Below are positions 36,780 through 46,231 of a stretch of 64,000 nt of DNA, piece after piece (the stretch's first letter is position 1; each line of letters begins with the position of its first letter). The position numbers and the translations under genes were made by a program. Source of the stretch: Bog-473 sp963783245 (GTDB lineage: Bacteria; Actinomycetota; Acidimicrobiia; Acidimicrobiales; RAAP-2); NCBI GenBank assembly GCA_963783245.1, contig CAWAMS010000003.1:682001-746000 (forward strand), in the 5' to 3' direction. The notes beneath the pieces were generated by a model. That model was not told the origin of the DNA, searched no databases, and was given only the letters and a program-made list of their open reading frames with translations.

Positions 36780-37820
36780 TCAACGAGTGATGACGACTTT
36801 CAACGCCCCTGTCTCCGAGGCACGCCCGAAGACGTCATATGCCTCGAGCATTTGGCCCAGTTCAAAATGGTGACTGACGAACCGCTCGGCATCTACCAGG
36901 TGCGACGAGACGAGCCGCAACAGTGTCGGAGTCGAGTACGTGTCGACGAGTCCTGTCGTCACTGTCACGTCACGGATCCAGAGCGATTCGAGGTGAAGTG
37001 TCGCCGGCTTACCGTGGACACCGATGTTCGCCACGTGACCGCCCGGTCGTACCAACTCAGTGCAGAGTTCGAAGCTCTCGGGGACACCCACAGCTTCAAT
37101 CGCGACGTCAGCTCCGAGGCCATCCGTCAGCGAACGCACGATCGCAAGAGCATCTTCCCTTCCATTGTTGATCGTGACATCGGCGCCAAAGTGCTTCGCT
37201 GCCTCGAGTCGCGCGTCGGCCAGGTCGATCGCAATGACATGGCTCGGAGAGAACAACCGCGCCCCTAAGATCGCGGAGAGACCTATGGGCCCAGCACCGA
37301 CGATGGCGACGGTATCACCAGGCTGAACGTGTCCATTGAGGACGCCGACCTCGTAGGAGGTGGGGAGAATGTCTGCCAACATCAGGATCGCTTCGTCACT
37401 TGTACCTTCGGGCACGACGTACGTCGAGGTATCGGCAAAAGGAACCCGTACCAATTCAGCCTGGGTTCCGTCAATGAGGTGCCCGAGAATCCATCCTCCT
37501 CCACCAAGACATTGCCCGTACAGGCCCTCCCGGCAGAAGCGGCAACGCCCACACGCCGAGATGCACGACACGAGTACTCGGTCGCCCACATGGCGCGTCT
37601 TGACCCCAGAACCTACTTCGACCACGGTGCCCACCGCTTCATGACCGAGAATCCGACCTGGAGTTGTCTCGGGTACATCGCCCTTCAGAATGTGGAGATC
37701 TGTGCCACATATGGTGGTGGCGTCCACCCGCACGATGGCGTCACCGTCATCCTGAATCACCGGATCGGGCACTTCCTTCCAACTCTTTGCACCTGGTCCT
37801 TCGTAGACGAGCGCCTTCAC
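36780..37820 (-). CDS. Zn-dependent alcohol dehydrogenase (MDR family)
   Basis: A 346-residue medium-chain dehydrogenase from GTG 37820, with GAGGAG upstream. Catalytic Zn ligands sit in ATTICGTDLHIL and GHEAVG; the structural Zn lobe is CISACGRCRFCREGLYGQC (four Cys). The Rossmann motif is VAIVGAGPIGLSA, with AIDLAD after it indicating NAD(H). It could reduce acetaldehyde or another short aldehyde to alcohol to re-oxidise NADH under hypoxia (inference). Two boxes lie upstream. Confidence 0.9.
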   Translation of the reverse strand: MKALVYEGPGAKSWKEVPDPVIQDDGDAIVRVDATTICGTDLHILKGDVPETTPGRILGHEAVGTVVEVGSGVKTRHVGDRVLVSCISACGRCRFCREGLYGQCLGGGGWILGHLIDGTQAELVRVPFADTSTYVVPEGTSDEAILMLADILPTSYEVGVLNGHVQPGDTVAIVGAGPIGLSAILGARLFSPSHVIAIDLADARLEAAKHFGADVTINNGREDALAIVRSLTDGLGADVAIEAVGVPESFELCTELVRPGGHVANIGVHGKPATLHLESLWIRDVTVTTGLVDTYSTPTLLRLVSSHLVDAERFVSHHFELGQMLEAYDVFGRASETGALKVVITR

Positions 37821-37885
37821 CCGTGATCTCCTCCTCGTTGCCTCTGTTGCCTCTTCATCATGTGACGAGCCGGTGCAGTCCACCA

Positions 37886-37899
37886 GGGCCGAAGGTCCC
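37886..37899 (-). promoter_or_regulatory. DosR-type box E (GGGCCGAAGGTCCC)
   Basis: Identical to box C and a full match. On the minus strand it reads GGGACCTTCGGCCC, 65 bp before the alcohol dehydrogenase start. Confidence 0.68.
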
Positions 37900-37911
37900 C
37901 CTCCGATTGGC

Positions 37912-37925
37912 AGGGCATGGGCCCT
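37912..37925 (-). promoter_or_regulatory. Weak second DosR-type box E2 (AGGGCATGGGCCCT)
   Basis: The outer bases pair with each other but differ from the consensus. It lies 12 bp from box E. Paired strong/weak boxes are known at mycobacterial DosR promoters. Confidence 0.35.
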
Positions 37926-37950
37926 GTCCGGGCGGGTCCCTCATCAGTGA

Positions 37951-39454
37951 CTAAACGGTGAACAGCCAGTTGAGGAGGTATGCATACCGTTTCAGGTGCT
38001 CATCGCCCACGAAGGCTTCGAGCACGTGCTGGTGGGCCTTCCGGCCGAGATCGCCGATAGCTTCTGGCTTTGCCAGCAGGTCGAAGAGCGAACGGCCAAA
38101 CGCATCGAGGTCCGAGGGATCTTCAAGGAGAATCGCAGTTCCCGGCGCTATCTGCGTCGTCAACCCGCCAACGTCCGACGCGATGACCGCTTTGGACTTC
38201 CACATGGCCTCGGTCACAGTGAGACCGAAGCCCTCGGCCAGGCTCTTTTGTACGATCACCGTGGCGTACCGCTGAATGACGTTCACCATCGTCGCGTTCT
38301 CGTCAACGTCATCCATCGGCAGTGTCACCAGGTAAATCCATCGGCGCACGTCTATCGGAAGTTCATTCCACGCCGAGAGGCACTCACTGAATGCAGCGGC
38401 GTCCTCCGGGTCGTCGGACACCTCGTGCACTGATGGGCCGACGAGGGCAAGTTGCGCGTCGAGCCGGCCGACGACTCCTGCTGCGAAACCCTTCATCACT
38501 CCGGTCATATCCTTTAGCCGGTCCCAACGCGAGACCTGAACGACGAGAGGAACATTGGCTTGGAGCGGCACACCCCCGACCGAGACGAGAGAAGCCTTCC
38601 GTTTGACCAGGTCCTGCGTGCCATCCCGCCGGGTAAACGTCGCGGGGTCATCCCTTTCAACCCCGGCGAGGAGTCCGATGCGTCGAAGCGTGCGCAGCAC
38701 TCCCTCACTGTCGATCTCCTGGTTCTTCGGGGAGAAGGGGTCAATGGACGGTGGAATGATCCAGACCTTCGACTCTTCCATCCACGACGGGACGAGGACA
38801 CGCGCAGAGAACACATACGCCCTGCAGGCGGTGAGGTGAGGCCGCAGGAATGCCCACGCTTGCTCCGTCCACCTATTGTCGTGGCCGTCCCCGACGTGGC
38901 ATCGCCAGACGACCTGCACCCCTGCTTCTGCAAGCGGTCCCGCCAGGCCGGCAGACTGAGGATCGTGAAGCAGGACCACGTCGCCAGGCTGCACGAAGTC
39001 TGAGAACGCCGTTGGCGTTTGCGCCAGCAATTCTCGAGTAGTGGGCAGCGTCGTTGACACCGAGCTCGCGGCCGTCGCCGGGAGATCCGTGCAGCTGATT
39101 ATGGATCCGTTTCGTGATGACGAAGAACTCCGGGTCTCCACTCATGACCAGCCAGTGCACATTGATGCCGGCTCCGAGCGTGTAGCCCACGAGCACCTGC
39201 AGCATCTCGGCGACGCCTCCACCCTCGGCCGTCGAACTGATGTTCCAGACTGCCCTCTTTTCGAGCCGTGCACTGGTCATTGCGGCAGCTCGGTCGAGCT
39301 CTGCATAACGCTCTCGGCCGATGAGGGGCTCCAGGTTGCTCAAGGCGCGGCGGGGCACGAAGATCTCGCGGACTGGAAGAGCCGGGGTGGGCGAAACGCC
39401 AGATGACAAGTCCCCATTGTGCCAGGTGGCAACACACGGTCCGAACGGGATCAT
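37951..39454 (-). CDS. treT: TreT-like trehalose glycosyltransferring synthase (frameshifted GT4)
   Basis: About 500 residues after removing one base near 39028. The N-terminal block AVWNISSTAEGGGVAEMLQV and WLVMSGDPEFFVITKRIHNQ, then LHGSPGDGRELG, PGDVVLLHDPQSAGL and WRCHVGDGHDN, are characteristic of TreT/trehalose phosphorylase-type GT4 enzymes. The C-terminal half has LAEGFGLTVTEAMWKSKAVI (EX7E). TreT reversibly forms trehalose from NDP-glucose and glucose. The start is uncertain: ATG 39454 is used, and a TTG at 39556 is possible. Box F lies upstream. Confidence 0.72.
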
Positions 39455-39578
39455 CGGGCTGACACACGGGAACGGGTCGGCGAGTCGGACTGGAGTTCTA
39501 CTCGGCGTCGGCGAGCGATCCAGTCCGCTCGGGACCTCGAAACCTCTGTTACGCAACCGCGCTCAGAACGTCCGACAA

Positions 39579-39592
39579 GGGACCAACGGCCC
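39579..39592 (+). promoter_or_regulatory. DosR-type box F (GGGACCAACGGCCC)
   Basis: Full match in the centre of the divergent treT-like / universal-stress-protein intergenic region (125 bp and 97 bp to the starts). It may serve both genes. Confidence 0.68.
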
Positions 39593-39689
39593 TGTGCGGA
39601 TCGCCGGGCCCCCCATACCTTGTGAGTGGGACTGCCGCATGCGTCGCCGCTCTCGTAGCACCATGACGACCAAGTAAGGAGAAGGGGCC

Positions 39690-40154
39690 ATGACCCTGGA
39701 TGCAATCACCGAGAACACAGGATCAGGAGCGGCAGCGCACAGCATTGTCGTCGGAATTGACGGATCGCCAGCGTCACTGGAAGCCATGGAGCTCGCAGCC
39801 CAAGAGGCCACGCTCCGCCATTCACGATTGCAGGTGATCATGACATGGGACTGGCCTCTCGCGTATGCCAGAAGCCCAATGCTCCATGAAATGGACCCGG
39901 TTCAGGGTGCCCAAAAGGAGTTCGAGGCGGAAGTGGCCCGCCTCAAGGAAGCCCACCCAGATCTGATGATCACGACCGATTTTGTCCATGGACACCCGGT
40001 CCCCACCTTGACTGAGGCCTCCAAAGGTGCCGACCTACTCGTTGTGGGTAGCCGTGGACATGGGGGCTTCGCAGGGATGCTCCTCGGCTCTGTGAGCGAG
40101 CAGTGTTCGGCACGCGCTCACTGCCCCGTCCTCATTCACCGAAGCCAAGAGTGA
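39690..40154 (+). CDS. Single-domain universal stress protein
   Basis: A 154-residue USP. IVVGIDGSPASLEAMELA opens the fold and LLVVGSRGHGGFAGMLLGSV carries the complete ATP-binding GxxGxxG(9)GS motif, ending CPVLIHR. A purine-rich AAGGAGAAGG precedes the ATG. Box F lies 97 bp upstream. Confidence 0.92.
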   Translation: MTLDAITENTGSGAAAHSIVVGIDGSPASLEAMELAAQEATLRHSRLQVIMTWDWPLAYARSPMLHEMDPVQGAQKEFEAEVARLKEAHPDLMITTDFVHGHPVPTLTEASKGADLLVVGSRGHGGFAGMLLGSVSEQCSARAHCPVLIHRSQE

Positions 40155-40203
40155 ACACACACCCCTCGAACTCCGTGTTGGCAACCTAATGAAGGAGGCA
40201 TGT

Positions 40204-40458
40204 ATGCAAGTCATGAGGGCGGGCGGCTATCGAGAAGTAGCGTCCGCGCTGCGTAACCTCGCCGATGAGATCGAGCGCCGAGCCGTCGCGTTCGAGGGAT
40301 TCTCCGTTCGTATCGATGAATCGCTTGAAGCTGTAGTGGACCTGACGGTGGGTGGCCAGGGTGAGGTGTCTGCAATAGATATCCACCTGGAACACGCAAC
40401 ATCAGGCCTGTGGAACCTCACGGAACTGCAGCAGGCTCTAGCCCACCCTGGCGGTTGA
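40204..40458 (+). CDS. Small protein, amphi-Trp-like
   Basis: An 84-residue protein. The start at 40204 is preferred because AAGGAGG lies 6 nt before it; an in-frame ATG at 40189 overlaps that site. YREVASALRNLADEIERR followed by beta-strands EAVVDLTVGGQGEVSAIDIH fits the helix-plus-sheet of amphi-Trp-type small domains, tentatively. It is 49 bp after the stress protein and likely co-transcribed with it. Confidence 0.6.
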   Translation: MQVMRAGGYREVASALRNLADEIERRAVAFEGFSVRIDESLEAVVDLTVGGQGEVSAIDIHLEHATSGLWNLTELQQALAHPGG

Positions 40459-40549
40459 CGGAGTCCTGCGCCGGCCCGGGGCCGGCATCGAGGTCCTCCC
40501 GGCTCGACCCAACGCACCGGTCCGGCCGCGTCATCGACCCGCTCGGCGT

Positions 40550-40563
40550 GTGACCTTCGGCCC
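40550..40563 (+). promoter_or_regulatory. DosR-type box G (GTGACCTTCGGCCC)
   Basis: One mismatch, with the promoter-proximal half GGCCCTA intact. It lies 78 bp before the gap gene and would drive the GAPDH / oxidoreductase / PGK series. A TCATAC -10-like element follows about 18 bp downstream. Confidence 0.62.
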
Positions 40564-40641
40564 TACTCCAGTTGACGTCATACCTCCACCATTGGTCAAG
40601 GGGATCGATCGATCTCACGAGAGGGACTCTAGGGGTATGCC

Positions 40642-41655
40642 ATGACGGTTCGGCTTGCAATTAACGGGTTCGGGCGCACGGGACGATCGTTCCTACGAGC
40701 CGCGCTCGGCCATGCGTATGACTTCGAGATCGCAGCCATCAACGATCTAGGTTCCCCGACAGCACTCGCACGTCTCTTCGCCCGGGACTCGGTACACGGG
40801 CCTTACCCCGAACCGGTTCACGTCGAAGGCGACATGATGGTGGTCGGCGAACGTCGCATCAAAATGCTGGCCGAATCTGAAGCAAAGGGTCTCCCGTGGC
40901 AGGAGTCCGCAATCGATGTTGTCATCGAGTCGACCGGGAAGTACCGAACGCGAGAGAAGGCGACACAACACCTCGAGGCAGGGGCGACCCGCGTCCTGAT
41001 ATCCGCACCGGCCGACCGCCCCGATGCCACCTTCGTGATCGGTGTGAACGAGGATCAGTACGACCCGCGAAAGCACTTCATCATCTCAAATGCCTCTTGC
41101 ACGACGAACTGTCTGGCCCCCCTGGCTAAGGTGCTTGATGACGCTTTCGGTCTCGAAGATGGCTTCATGACGACGGTGCATGCCTACACCGACGACCAGA
41201 GTCTCGTTGACGCCCTGCACAAGGACCCCCGACGAGCACGCGGCGCGGCGATAAACATCGTGCCGACGAGCACCGGCGCCGCGAAGGCAACTGGACTTGT
41301 CCTCCCGAGCGTGGCGGGAAGCCTCGACGGTTTGGCCCTTCGTGTTCCAGTTCCCGACGCGTCGATCACTGATCTGGTGGCAAACCTTCGCTCGACGCCC
41401 AGCGCGGCCGAGGTCAACGATGCCTATCGGGCGGCCGCCGAATCAGGCCGACTCGCGGCAGTCCTCGAGTACTCAGACGAACCGCTCGTCTCGAGCGATA
41501 TCATCAATTCGACCGCATCGTGTGTCTTCGATTCGGGACTGACGATGGCCCACGGCCACCTCGTCAAGGTTCTCGGCTGGTACGACAATGAGACAGGATA
41601 TTCGAGCCGCCTCGCCGATCTTGCTGCGCTCGTCGGCGCCGCACCGAAGCCATAG
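40642..41655 (+). CDS. gap: Glyceraldehyde-3-phosphate dehydrogenase, type I
   Basis: A 337-residue GAPDH. The NAD site is INGFGRTGRSFLRAA, the catalytic Cys lies in SNASCTTNCLAPL, the relay His in TTVHAYTDDQ, and WYDNETGYSSR is the C-terminal signature. It converts glyceraldehyde-3-phosphate to 1,3-bisphosphoglycerate. Its place at the head of an operon with pyruvate:ferredoxin oxidoreductase and PGK, under box G, suggests an extra, hypoxia-specific copy. Confidence 0.95.
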   Translation: MTVRLAINGFGRTGRSFLRAALGHAYDFEIAAINDLGSPTALARLFARDSVHGPYPEPVHVEGDMMVVGERRIKMLAESEAKGLPWQESAIDVVIESTGKYRTREKATQHLEAGATRVLISAPADRPDATFVIGVNEDQYDPRKHFIISNASCTTNCLAPLAKVLDDAFGLEDGFMTTVHAYTDDQSLVDALHKDPRRARGAAINIVPTSTGAAKATGLVLPSVAGSLDGLALRVPVPDASITDLVANLRSTPSAAEVNDAYRAAAESGRLAAVLEYSDEPLVSSDIINSTASCVFDSGLTMAHGHLVKVLGWYDNETGYSSRLADLAALVGAAPKP

Positions 41656-41677
41656 CCGCGGCTACCGGGAGTTGGCG

Positions 41678-42253
41678 ATGTTCCAAGTTCGTTTCCACGG
41701 CCGTGGTGGGCAAGGCGTCGTCACGGCAGCTGAGCTCCTGTCAATGGCAGCCTTCGCTGAAGGTCGTCATGCGCAAGCTTTTCCGAGCTTCGGGTCCGAG
41801 AGGACGGGAGCCCCAGTTGTCTCGTTCTGTCGCATCGATGATCTCCCGATTCGCACCCGCGAGCCGGTCATGGCTCCGAACGCGCTCGTTATTCAAGATG
41901 TCACGTTGATCCACCAGGTCGACCTCTTCGCTGGTCTTTCCCCGACGGGATACGTCCTCATCAACACATCGCAACAATTCGACGAGTTGGGGTTCGGCGA
42001 ATTCTTCAACCAGTTCGATCACCGCCGCCTGCGCACCTGCCCGGCGACTGAGCTTGCGTTGGAGCATCTGGGCCGACCGTTACCGAACGCGGCGCTGCTC
42101 GGGGCCTTTGCCGCCCTTACCGGCCAGGTGACGCTCGAAGCGATCGACGCGGCGATCCGCAAACGATTCTCCGGCACGGCCGGTGAACAGAACGTCGCCG
42201 CGGCTGGAGCCGCCTTTCACTTCGTCGCCCTCGAGGAGGTCACCCGTGCGTCG
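41678..42253 (+). CDS. 2-oxoacid:ferredoxin oxidoreductase, gamma subunit
   Basis: About 190 residues. MFQVRFHGRGGQGVVTAAEL is the gamma-subunit start, followed by QAFPSFGSERTGAPVVSFCR. As written, the frame reads on to 42361. Removing one C near 42251 creates TGA after LEEVTRA and at the same time opens the alpha subunit at GTG 42246. That is strong evidence for a single-base error and for overlapping subunit genes. It forms part of the pyruvate:ferredoxin oxidoreductase. Confidence 0.85.
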
Positions 42254-43501
42254 AACAGATTGAAGGCTCTCGCGCCGTCGCACAATCAGTGGCCCTCTGT
42301 CGCCCTGAGGTCGTGTGCGCCTATCCGATCTCCCCTCAAACTCACATCATCGAGGCGATAGGTGCCATGGTGAAGTCCGGTCGACTGTCGCCGTGTGAGT
42401 TTATAAATGTCGAATCCGAATTTGCGGCGATGTCCGTCTCGATCGGCGCATCGGCGACGGGGGCGCGCGCCTACACGGCGACCGCAAGCCAAGGCCTTCT
42501 CTTCATGATCGAAGCGGTCTACAACGCTGCCGGACTCGGTCTGCCGATCGTCATGACACTCGCCAACCGGGCAATTGGCGCGCCAATCAACATTTGGAAC
42601 GACCATAGTGACGCCATGGCCGTGCGCGACTCCGGATGGGTTCAGCTCTTCGCCGAGACGAATCAGGAGGCCGCAGATCTGCACATACAAGCCTTCCGCC
42701 TTGCTGAAGAACTCTCCCTCCCCGTCATGGTTTGCATGGACGGTTTCATCCTCACCCATGCGGTCGAAGGCATCGATATGCCCGACCAGGCCGCTGTCGA
42801 CGCCTTCCTCCCTTCCTACGAGCCCCGCCAGCTTCTGGATCCGAACGAACCTGTGTCCATAGGCGCGATGGTCGGACCAGAGGCCTTTGAAGAGGTCCGC
42901 TATCTGTCACACCTCCGCCAGCTCGACGCACTGGAGCGCATCCCCGCCCTTGCCGCCGAATTCACCGAGTCATTCGGGCGTCCGAGCGGCGGCCTCCTCC
43001 ACTGCTACCGAACCGAAGACGCCGAGACGATCGTTGTCGCGCTCGGATCAGTTCTCGGGACCATCAAAGATGCCGCCGATGCGCTCCGAACCGCCGGTCG
43101 AGCGCGTCGGTGTCGTCGGGATCACCTCTTTCCGACCATTCCCCCACGACGCCGTGCGCGAAGCGCTGTCTGAAGCCCGGACCGTTGTGGTCGTAGAGAA
43201 GGCGTTCAGCGTCGGATTCGGCGGCGTGCTCTCGACAGACGTGGCCATGGCGACCCACGACGTTGACCTCTCGCTACGTACGGTAGTCGCCGGGCTCGGC
43301 GGACGGGCGATTACGCAACGTTCACTTGAGACTGTACTCGTCGACGCCATAAATGACCGGCTCGAACAGCTCACCTTCCTCGACCTCGATCACCAGATCG
43401 TCGAGCGAGAGCTCGCTCGGGTCGCGGGATCGAGACGATCAGGTCCTACGGCCGAGAATGTCCTTCGAGACCTCGGCACGGTCGCCTCTCGGATCGGTTG
43501 A
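42246..43501 (+). CDS. Pyruvate:ferredoxin oxidoreductase, alpha subunit (two frameshifts)
   Basis: About 417 residues after correction. The start becomes MREQIEGSRAVAQSVALCRP, the classic PorA N-terminus, followed by VCAYPISPQTHIIE and VESEFAAMSVSIGASATGAR. AGGAGGT precedes the GTG. A second extra base near 43100 is corrected to ALRTAGERVGVVGITSFRPF. This subunit binds the oxoacid and part of TPP. The YPISPQTHI signature is that of pyruvate-type enzymes. Confidence 0.85.
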
Positions 43502-43510
43502 GAGCGGCCG

Positions 43511-44539
43511 ATGACGACCCAACCCGTACGCTTCTATCAAGTGGGCAGCTTCGCCGTCGGAAACCGCCTCGTTGACCAGGCAAGTCGCACCGTCCAGTCC
43601 CGGTTTGACCGGAACAACTCACTCGACTCGGGCCATCGAGCCTGTCAGGGGTGCGGCGAGGCACTCGGCGCCCGCTATGCACTCGACGCCGCAATGCGCG
43701 CGACGAACGGTCAACTGATCGCCGTCAATGCCACCGGCTGCCTCGAGGTCTTCTCCACCCCTTACCCCGAAACCTCCTGGAGGGTGGCCTGGCTCCATTC
43801 GCTCTTCGGCAACGCGCCGGCTGTGGCCACGGGGGTCGCCGCCGCACTGAAAGTGAAGGGGATGAACGATGTGCGCGTCGTCGCCCAAGCGGGTGATGGC
43901 GGGACGGTCGATATCGGATTCGGTTGTCTCTCGGGAATGTTCGAGCGTCACGACGACGTCTTGTTCATTTGCTATGACAATGAGGCCTACATGAACACCG
44001 GGGTGCAACGCTCCGGTGCGACGCCGCCCGCCGCGCGCACGGCGACAACCGAGGCTGTTGGACCGGAACCCGGCAACGTCTTCGGACAAGGCAAAGACCT
44101 TCCCCGTCTGGCGATGGCCCATGGCATTGATTATGTCGGCACGGCGACGGTCGCCGACCTACATGATCTCGAAGCCAAGGTCAAGCGGGCGATGGAGTTC
44201 CACGGTTCCCGCTACCTGCACATCCTCGTCCCCTGCCCTCTCGGCTGGGGCTCAGCCCCATGCGACACAATCCGTGTGGCGCGGCTCGCTCACGAGACCG
44301 GACTCTTTCCAGTCTTCGAGGCCGAATATGGCGAAGTTACGGCCGTGTCTCCGATCCGGCACCGCACGCCCGTCGAGTCTTACCTCTCGATCCAGAGTCG
44401 ATATGCCCACCTCTTCGGCGATCAGGGACGGCCGGACATCGTCGCCCGCATCCAGGCCATCGCCGACCACAACATCTCGAAGTTTGGCCTCCTCGACGAG
44501 TCACGACGCCAGAAGAACCCACTGGAGACGAGCCCGTGA
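43511..44539 (+). CDS. Pyruvate:ferredoxin oxidoreductase, beta subunit (TPP)
   Basis: A 342-residue TPP-binding subunit. Cluster-type Cys sit in HRACQGCGEALGA and VNATGCLEVF; the TPP/Mg motif is AQAGDGGTVDIGFG with NEAYMNTG about 30 residues later. Pyruvate plus CoA is oxidised to acetyl-CoA and CO2, reducing ferredoxin. The TGA overlaps the next gene's GTG (GTGA), so electrons would pass to a co-translated partner. Confidence 0.9.
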   Translation: MTTQPVRFYQVGSFAVGNRLVDQASRTVQSRFDRNNSLDSGHRACQGCGEALGARYALDAAMRATNGQLIAVNATGCLEVFSTPYPETSWRVAWLHSLFGNAPAVATGVAAALKVKGMNDVRVVAQAGDGGTVDIGFGCLSGMFERHDDVLFICYDNEAYMNTGVQRSGATPPAARTATTEAVGPEPGNVFGQGKDLPRLAMAHGIDYVGTATVADLHDLEAKVKRAMEFHGSRYLHILVPCPLGWGSAPCDTIRVARLAHETGLFPVFEAEYGEVTAVSPIRHRTPVESYLSIQSRYAHLFGDQGRPDIVARIQAIADHNISKFGLLDESRRQKNPLETSP

Positions 44540-46164
44540 AACAGCTCCCATTCGCCATCACGCTCGAGGTTGGATCGAGCCACGCCAATCAAACTGGTTC
44601 TTGGCGGGTCGAGCGTCCGGAGTACGTCAACCGGGTGCCTCCATGCAACAGTACGTGCCCGGCCGGCGAGAATATCCAGCGCTGGCTCTATGACGCCGAG
44701 CCCGGCGACTACGAGACGGCGTGGCACACATTGGTCGAGGACAACCCGTTTCCCGCCATCATGGGCCGCATCTGCTACCACCCCTGCGAGACCGCATGCA
44801 ATCGAGCTCAACTCGACGAGGCGGTCGGGATCAATGCGATCGAGCGCTTCTTGGGCGATCTCGCCATCGAGCGGGGCTGGACGCTGCCACCGGCAGGCCC
44901 CGATACCGGAAAGCGTGTCCTCGTCGTCGGGGGTGGGCCGTCAGGCCTGAGCGCGGCGTATCACCTACGCCGCCTCGGTCATGAGATCCGTCTCGTCGAT
45001 TCCGGTCCAAGCCTTGGCGGCATGATGCGCTATGGGATCCCCGCCTACCGCCTGCCCCGGAACATCCTCGAAGCCGAGGTGGAGCGCATAGTCTCCATGG
45101 GTATTGACGTCCACCTCGAGCACACTGTTCGTGACATCAGGCGTGAACAGCAAGAGGGTAGATTCGACGCTGTTTTCCTCGCAGTCGGTGCACAACTTTC
45201 CCGACGCGTTGAGATTCCTGCGGGCGATTCCTCGCACATTTTCAACGCGGTCTCAATTCTCCATCAGGTGTCTGAGAATGACCCTCCGCTGCTTGGCCGA
45301 CGCGTCGCAGTCTACGGGGGCGGAGACACAGCTCTCGATGCGGCACGGACGGCACGGCGTCTCGGTGCGACCGATGCCGTCATCGTCTATCGCCGCAACC
45401 AAGAGCACATGCCTGCCCACGCAGACGAGCTCGCGGAAGCCGTCAGGGAGGGCGTAACGATGCGCTGGCTCTCGACGGTCAGCCGCATCGATGGCGATCG
45501 AATCGTCCTCGAAAGGATGCGCCTCAACGACGAAGGTTTCCCTGAACCGACCGGCGAGTTCGAGACGCTCGCCGCCGACTCACTCGTCCTCGCACTGGGT
45601 CAAGATACCGACCTCTCCCTACTCGAAGGAGAGCTCGGCGTGACGATCGAAGACGGCGTGGTCAAGGTCTCCCCGGCAATGCTGGCGGCTCCGAATGGAA
45701 TATTTGCGGGAGGCGACGCCGTGCCGTCCGAGCGCACTGCAACAGTGGCCATCGGGCATGGCAAACAGGCTGCTCTCGGCATCGACGCCTTCCTCGCAGG
45801 CCACGACCTGGTCAAGGTACCTCAAGTCGAGTTGGCAACGTTCGAGCACCTCAACACCTGGTATTACGCCGATGCGCCGCGAGCACACCGACCCGAACTC
45901 GAGGTGGCCCGGCGTCAGAGCACTTTTGACGAGGTCATCGGAGGGCTCACCGAGGAGAATGCCCTGTTTGAAGCCCGGCGCTGTCTGTCGTGTGGCAACT
46001 GCTTCAATTGCGACAACTGCTTCGGCGTCTGCCCGGACAACGCCGTTGTCAAATTCACCGACTCGCCGCATTACAAGTTCGACTACGACTTTTGCAAGGG
46101 ATGCGGCATCTGTGCCCAGGAATGCCCGTGTGGAGCGATCAAGATGCGGCCAGAGCGAAGCTGA
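44536..46164 (+). CDS. GltD-like NAD(P)H:acceptor oxidoreductase fused to a 2[4Fe-4S] ferredoxin domain
   Basis: A 542-residue fusion. The N-terminal cluster domain has CNSTCPAGENI and CYHPCETACNRAQL; two Rossmann motifs follow, VLVVGGGPSGLSAAYHLRRL (FAD) and VAVYGGGDTALDAARTARRL (NADPH). The C-terminal ferredoxin has CGNCFNCDNCFGVCPDNAVV and CKGCGICAQECPCGAI, like PorD. It would move electrons between the beta subunit and NADP(H), removing the need for a free ferredoxin. The GTG start overlaps the beta-subunit stop. Confidence 0.9.
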   Translation: MKQLPFAITLEVGSSHANQTGSWRVERPEYVNRVPPCNSTCPAGENIQRWLYDAEPGDYETAWHTLVEDNPFPAIMGRICYHPCETACNRAQLDEAVGINAIERFLGDLAIERGWTLPPAGPDTGKRVLVVGGGPSGLSAAYHLRRLGHEIRLVDSGPSLGGMMRYGIPAYRLPRNILEAEVERIVSMGIDVHLEHTVRDIRREQQEGRFDAVFLAVGAQLSRRVEIPAGDSSHIFNAVSILHQVSENDPPLLGRRVAVYGGGDTALDAARTARRLGATDAVIVYRRNQEHMPAHADELAEAVREGVTMRWLSTVSRIDGDRIVLERMRLNDEGFPEPTGEFETLAADSLVLALGQDTDLSLLEGELGVTIEDGVVKVSPAMLAAPNGIFAGGDAVPSERTATVAIGHGKQAALGIDAFLAGHDLVKVPQVELATFEHLNTWYYADAPRAHRPELEVARRQSTFDEVIGGLTEENALFEARRCLSCGNCFNCDNCFGVCPDNAVVKFTDSPHYKFDYDFCKGCGICAQECPCGAIKMRPERS

Positions 46165-46231
46165 CATGGAAAGACGCCGGTGACGACCCTCGCAAGCAAG
46201 ATACACATCGGCCTCGGAGTGAGGTACCGCG

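Noticed and set aside
40626..40639. GGGACTCTAGGGGT just before gap
   Set aside because: Only the first half-site matches; box G upstream is far better.
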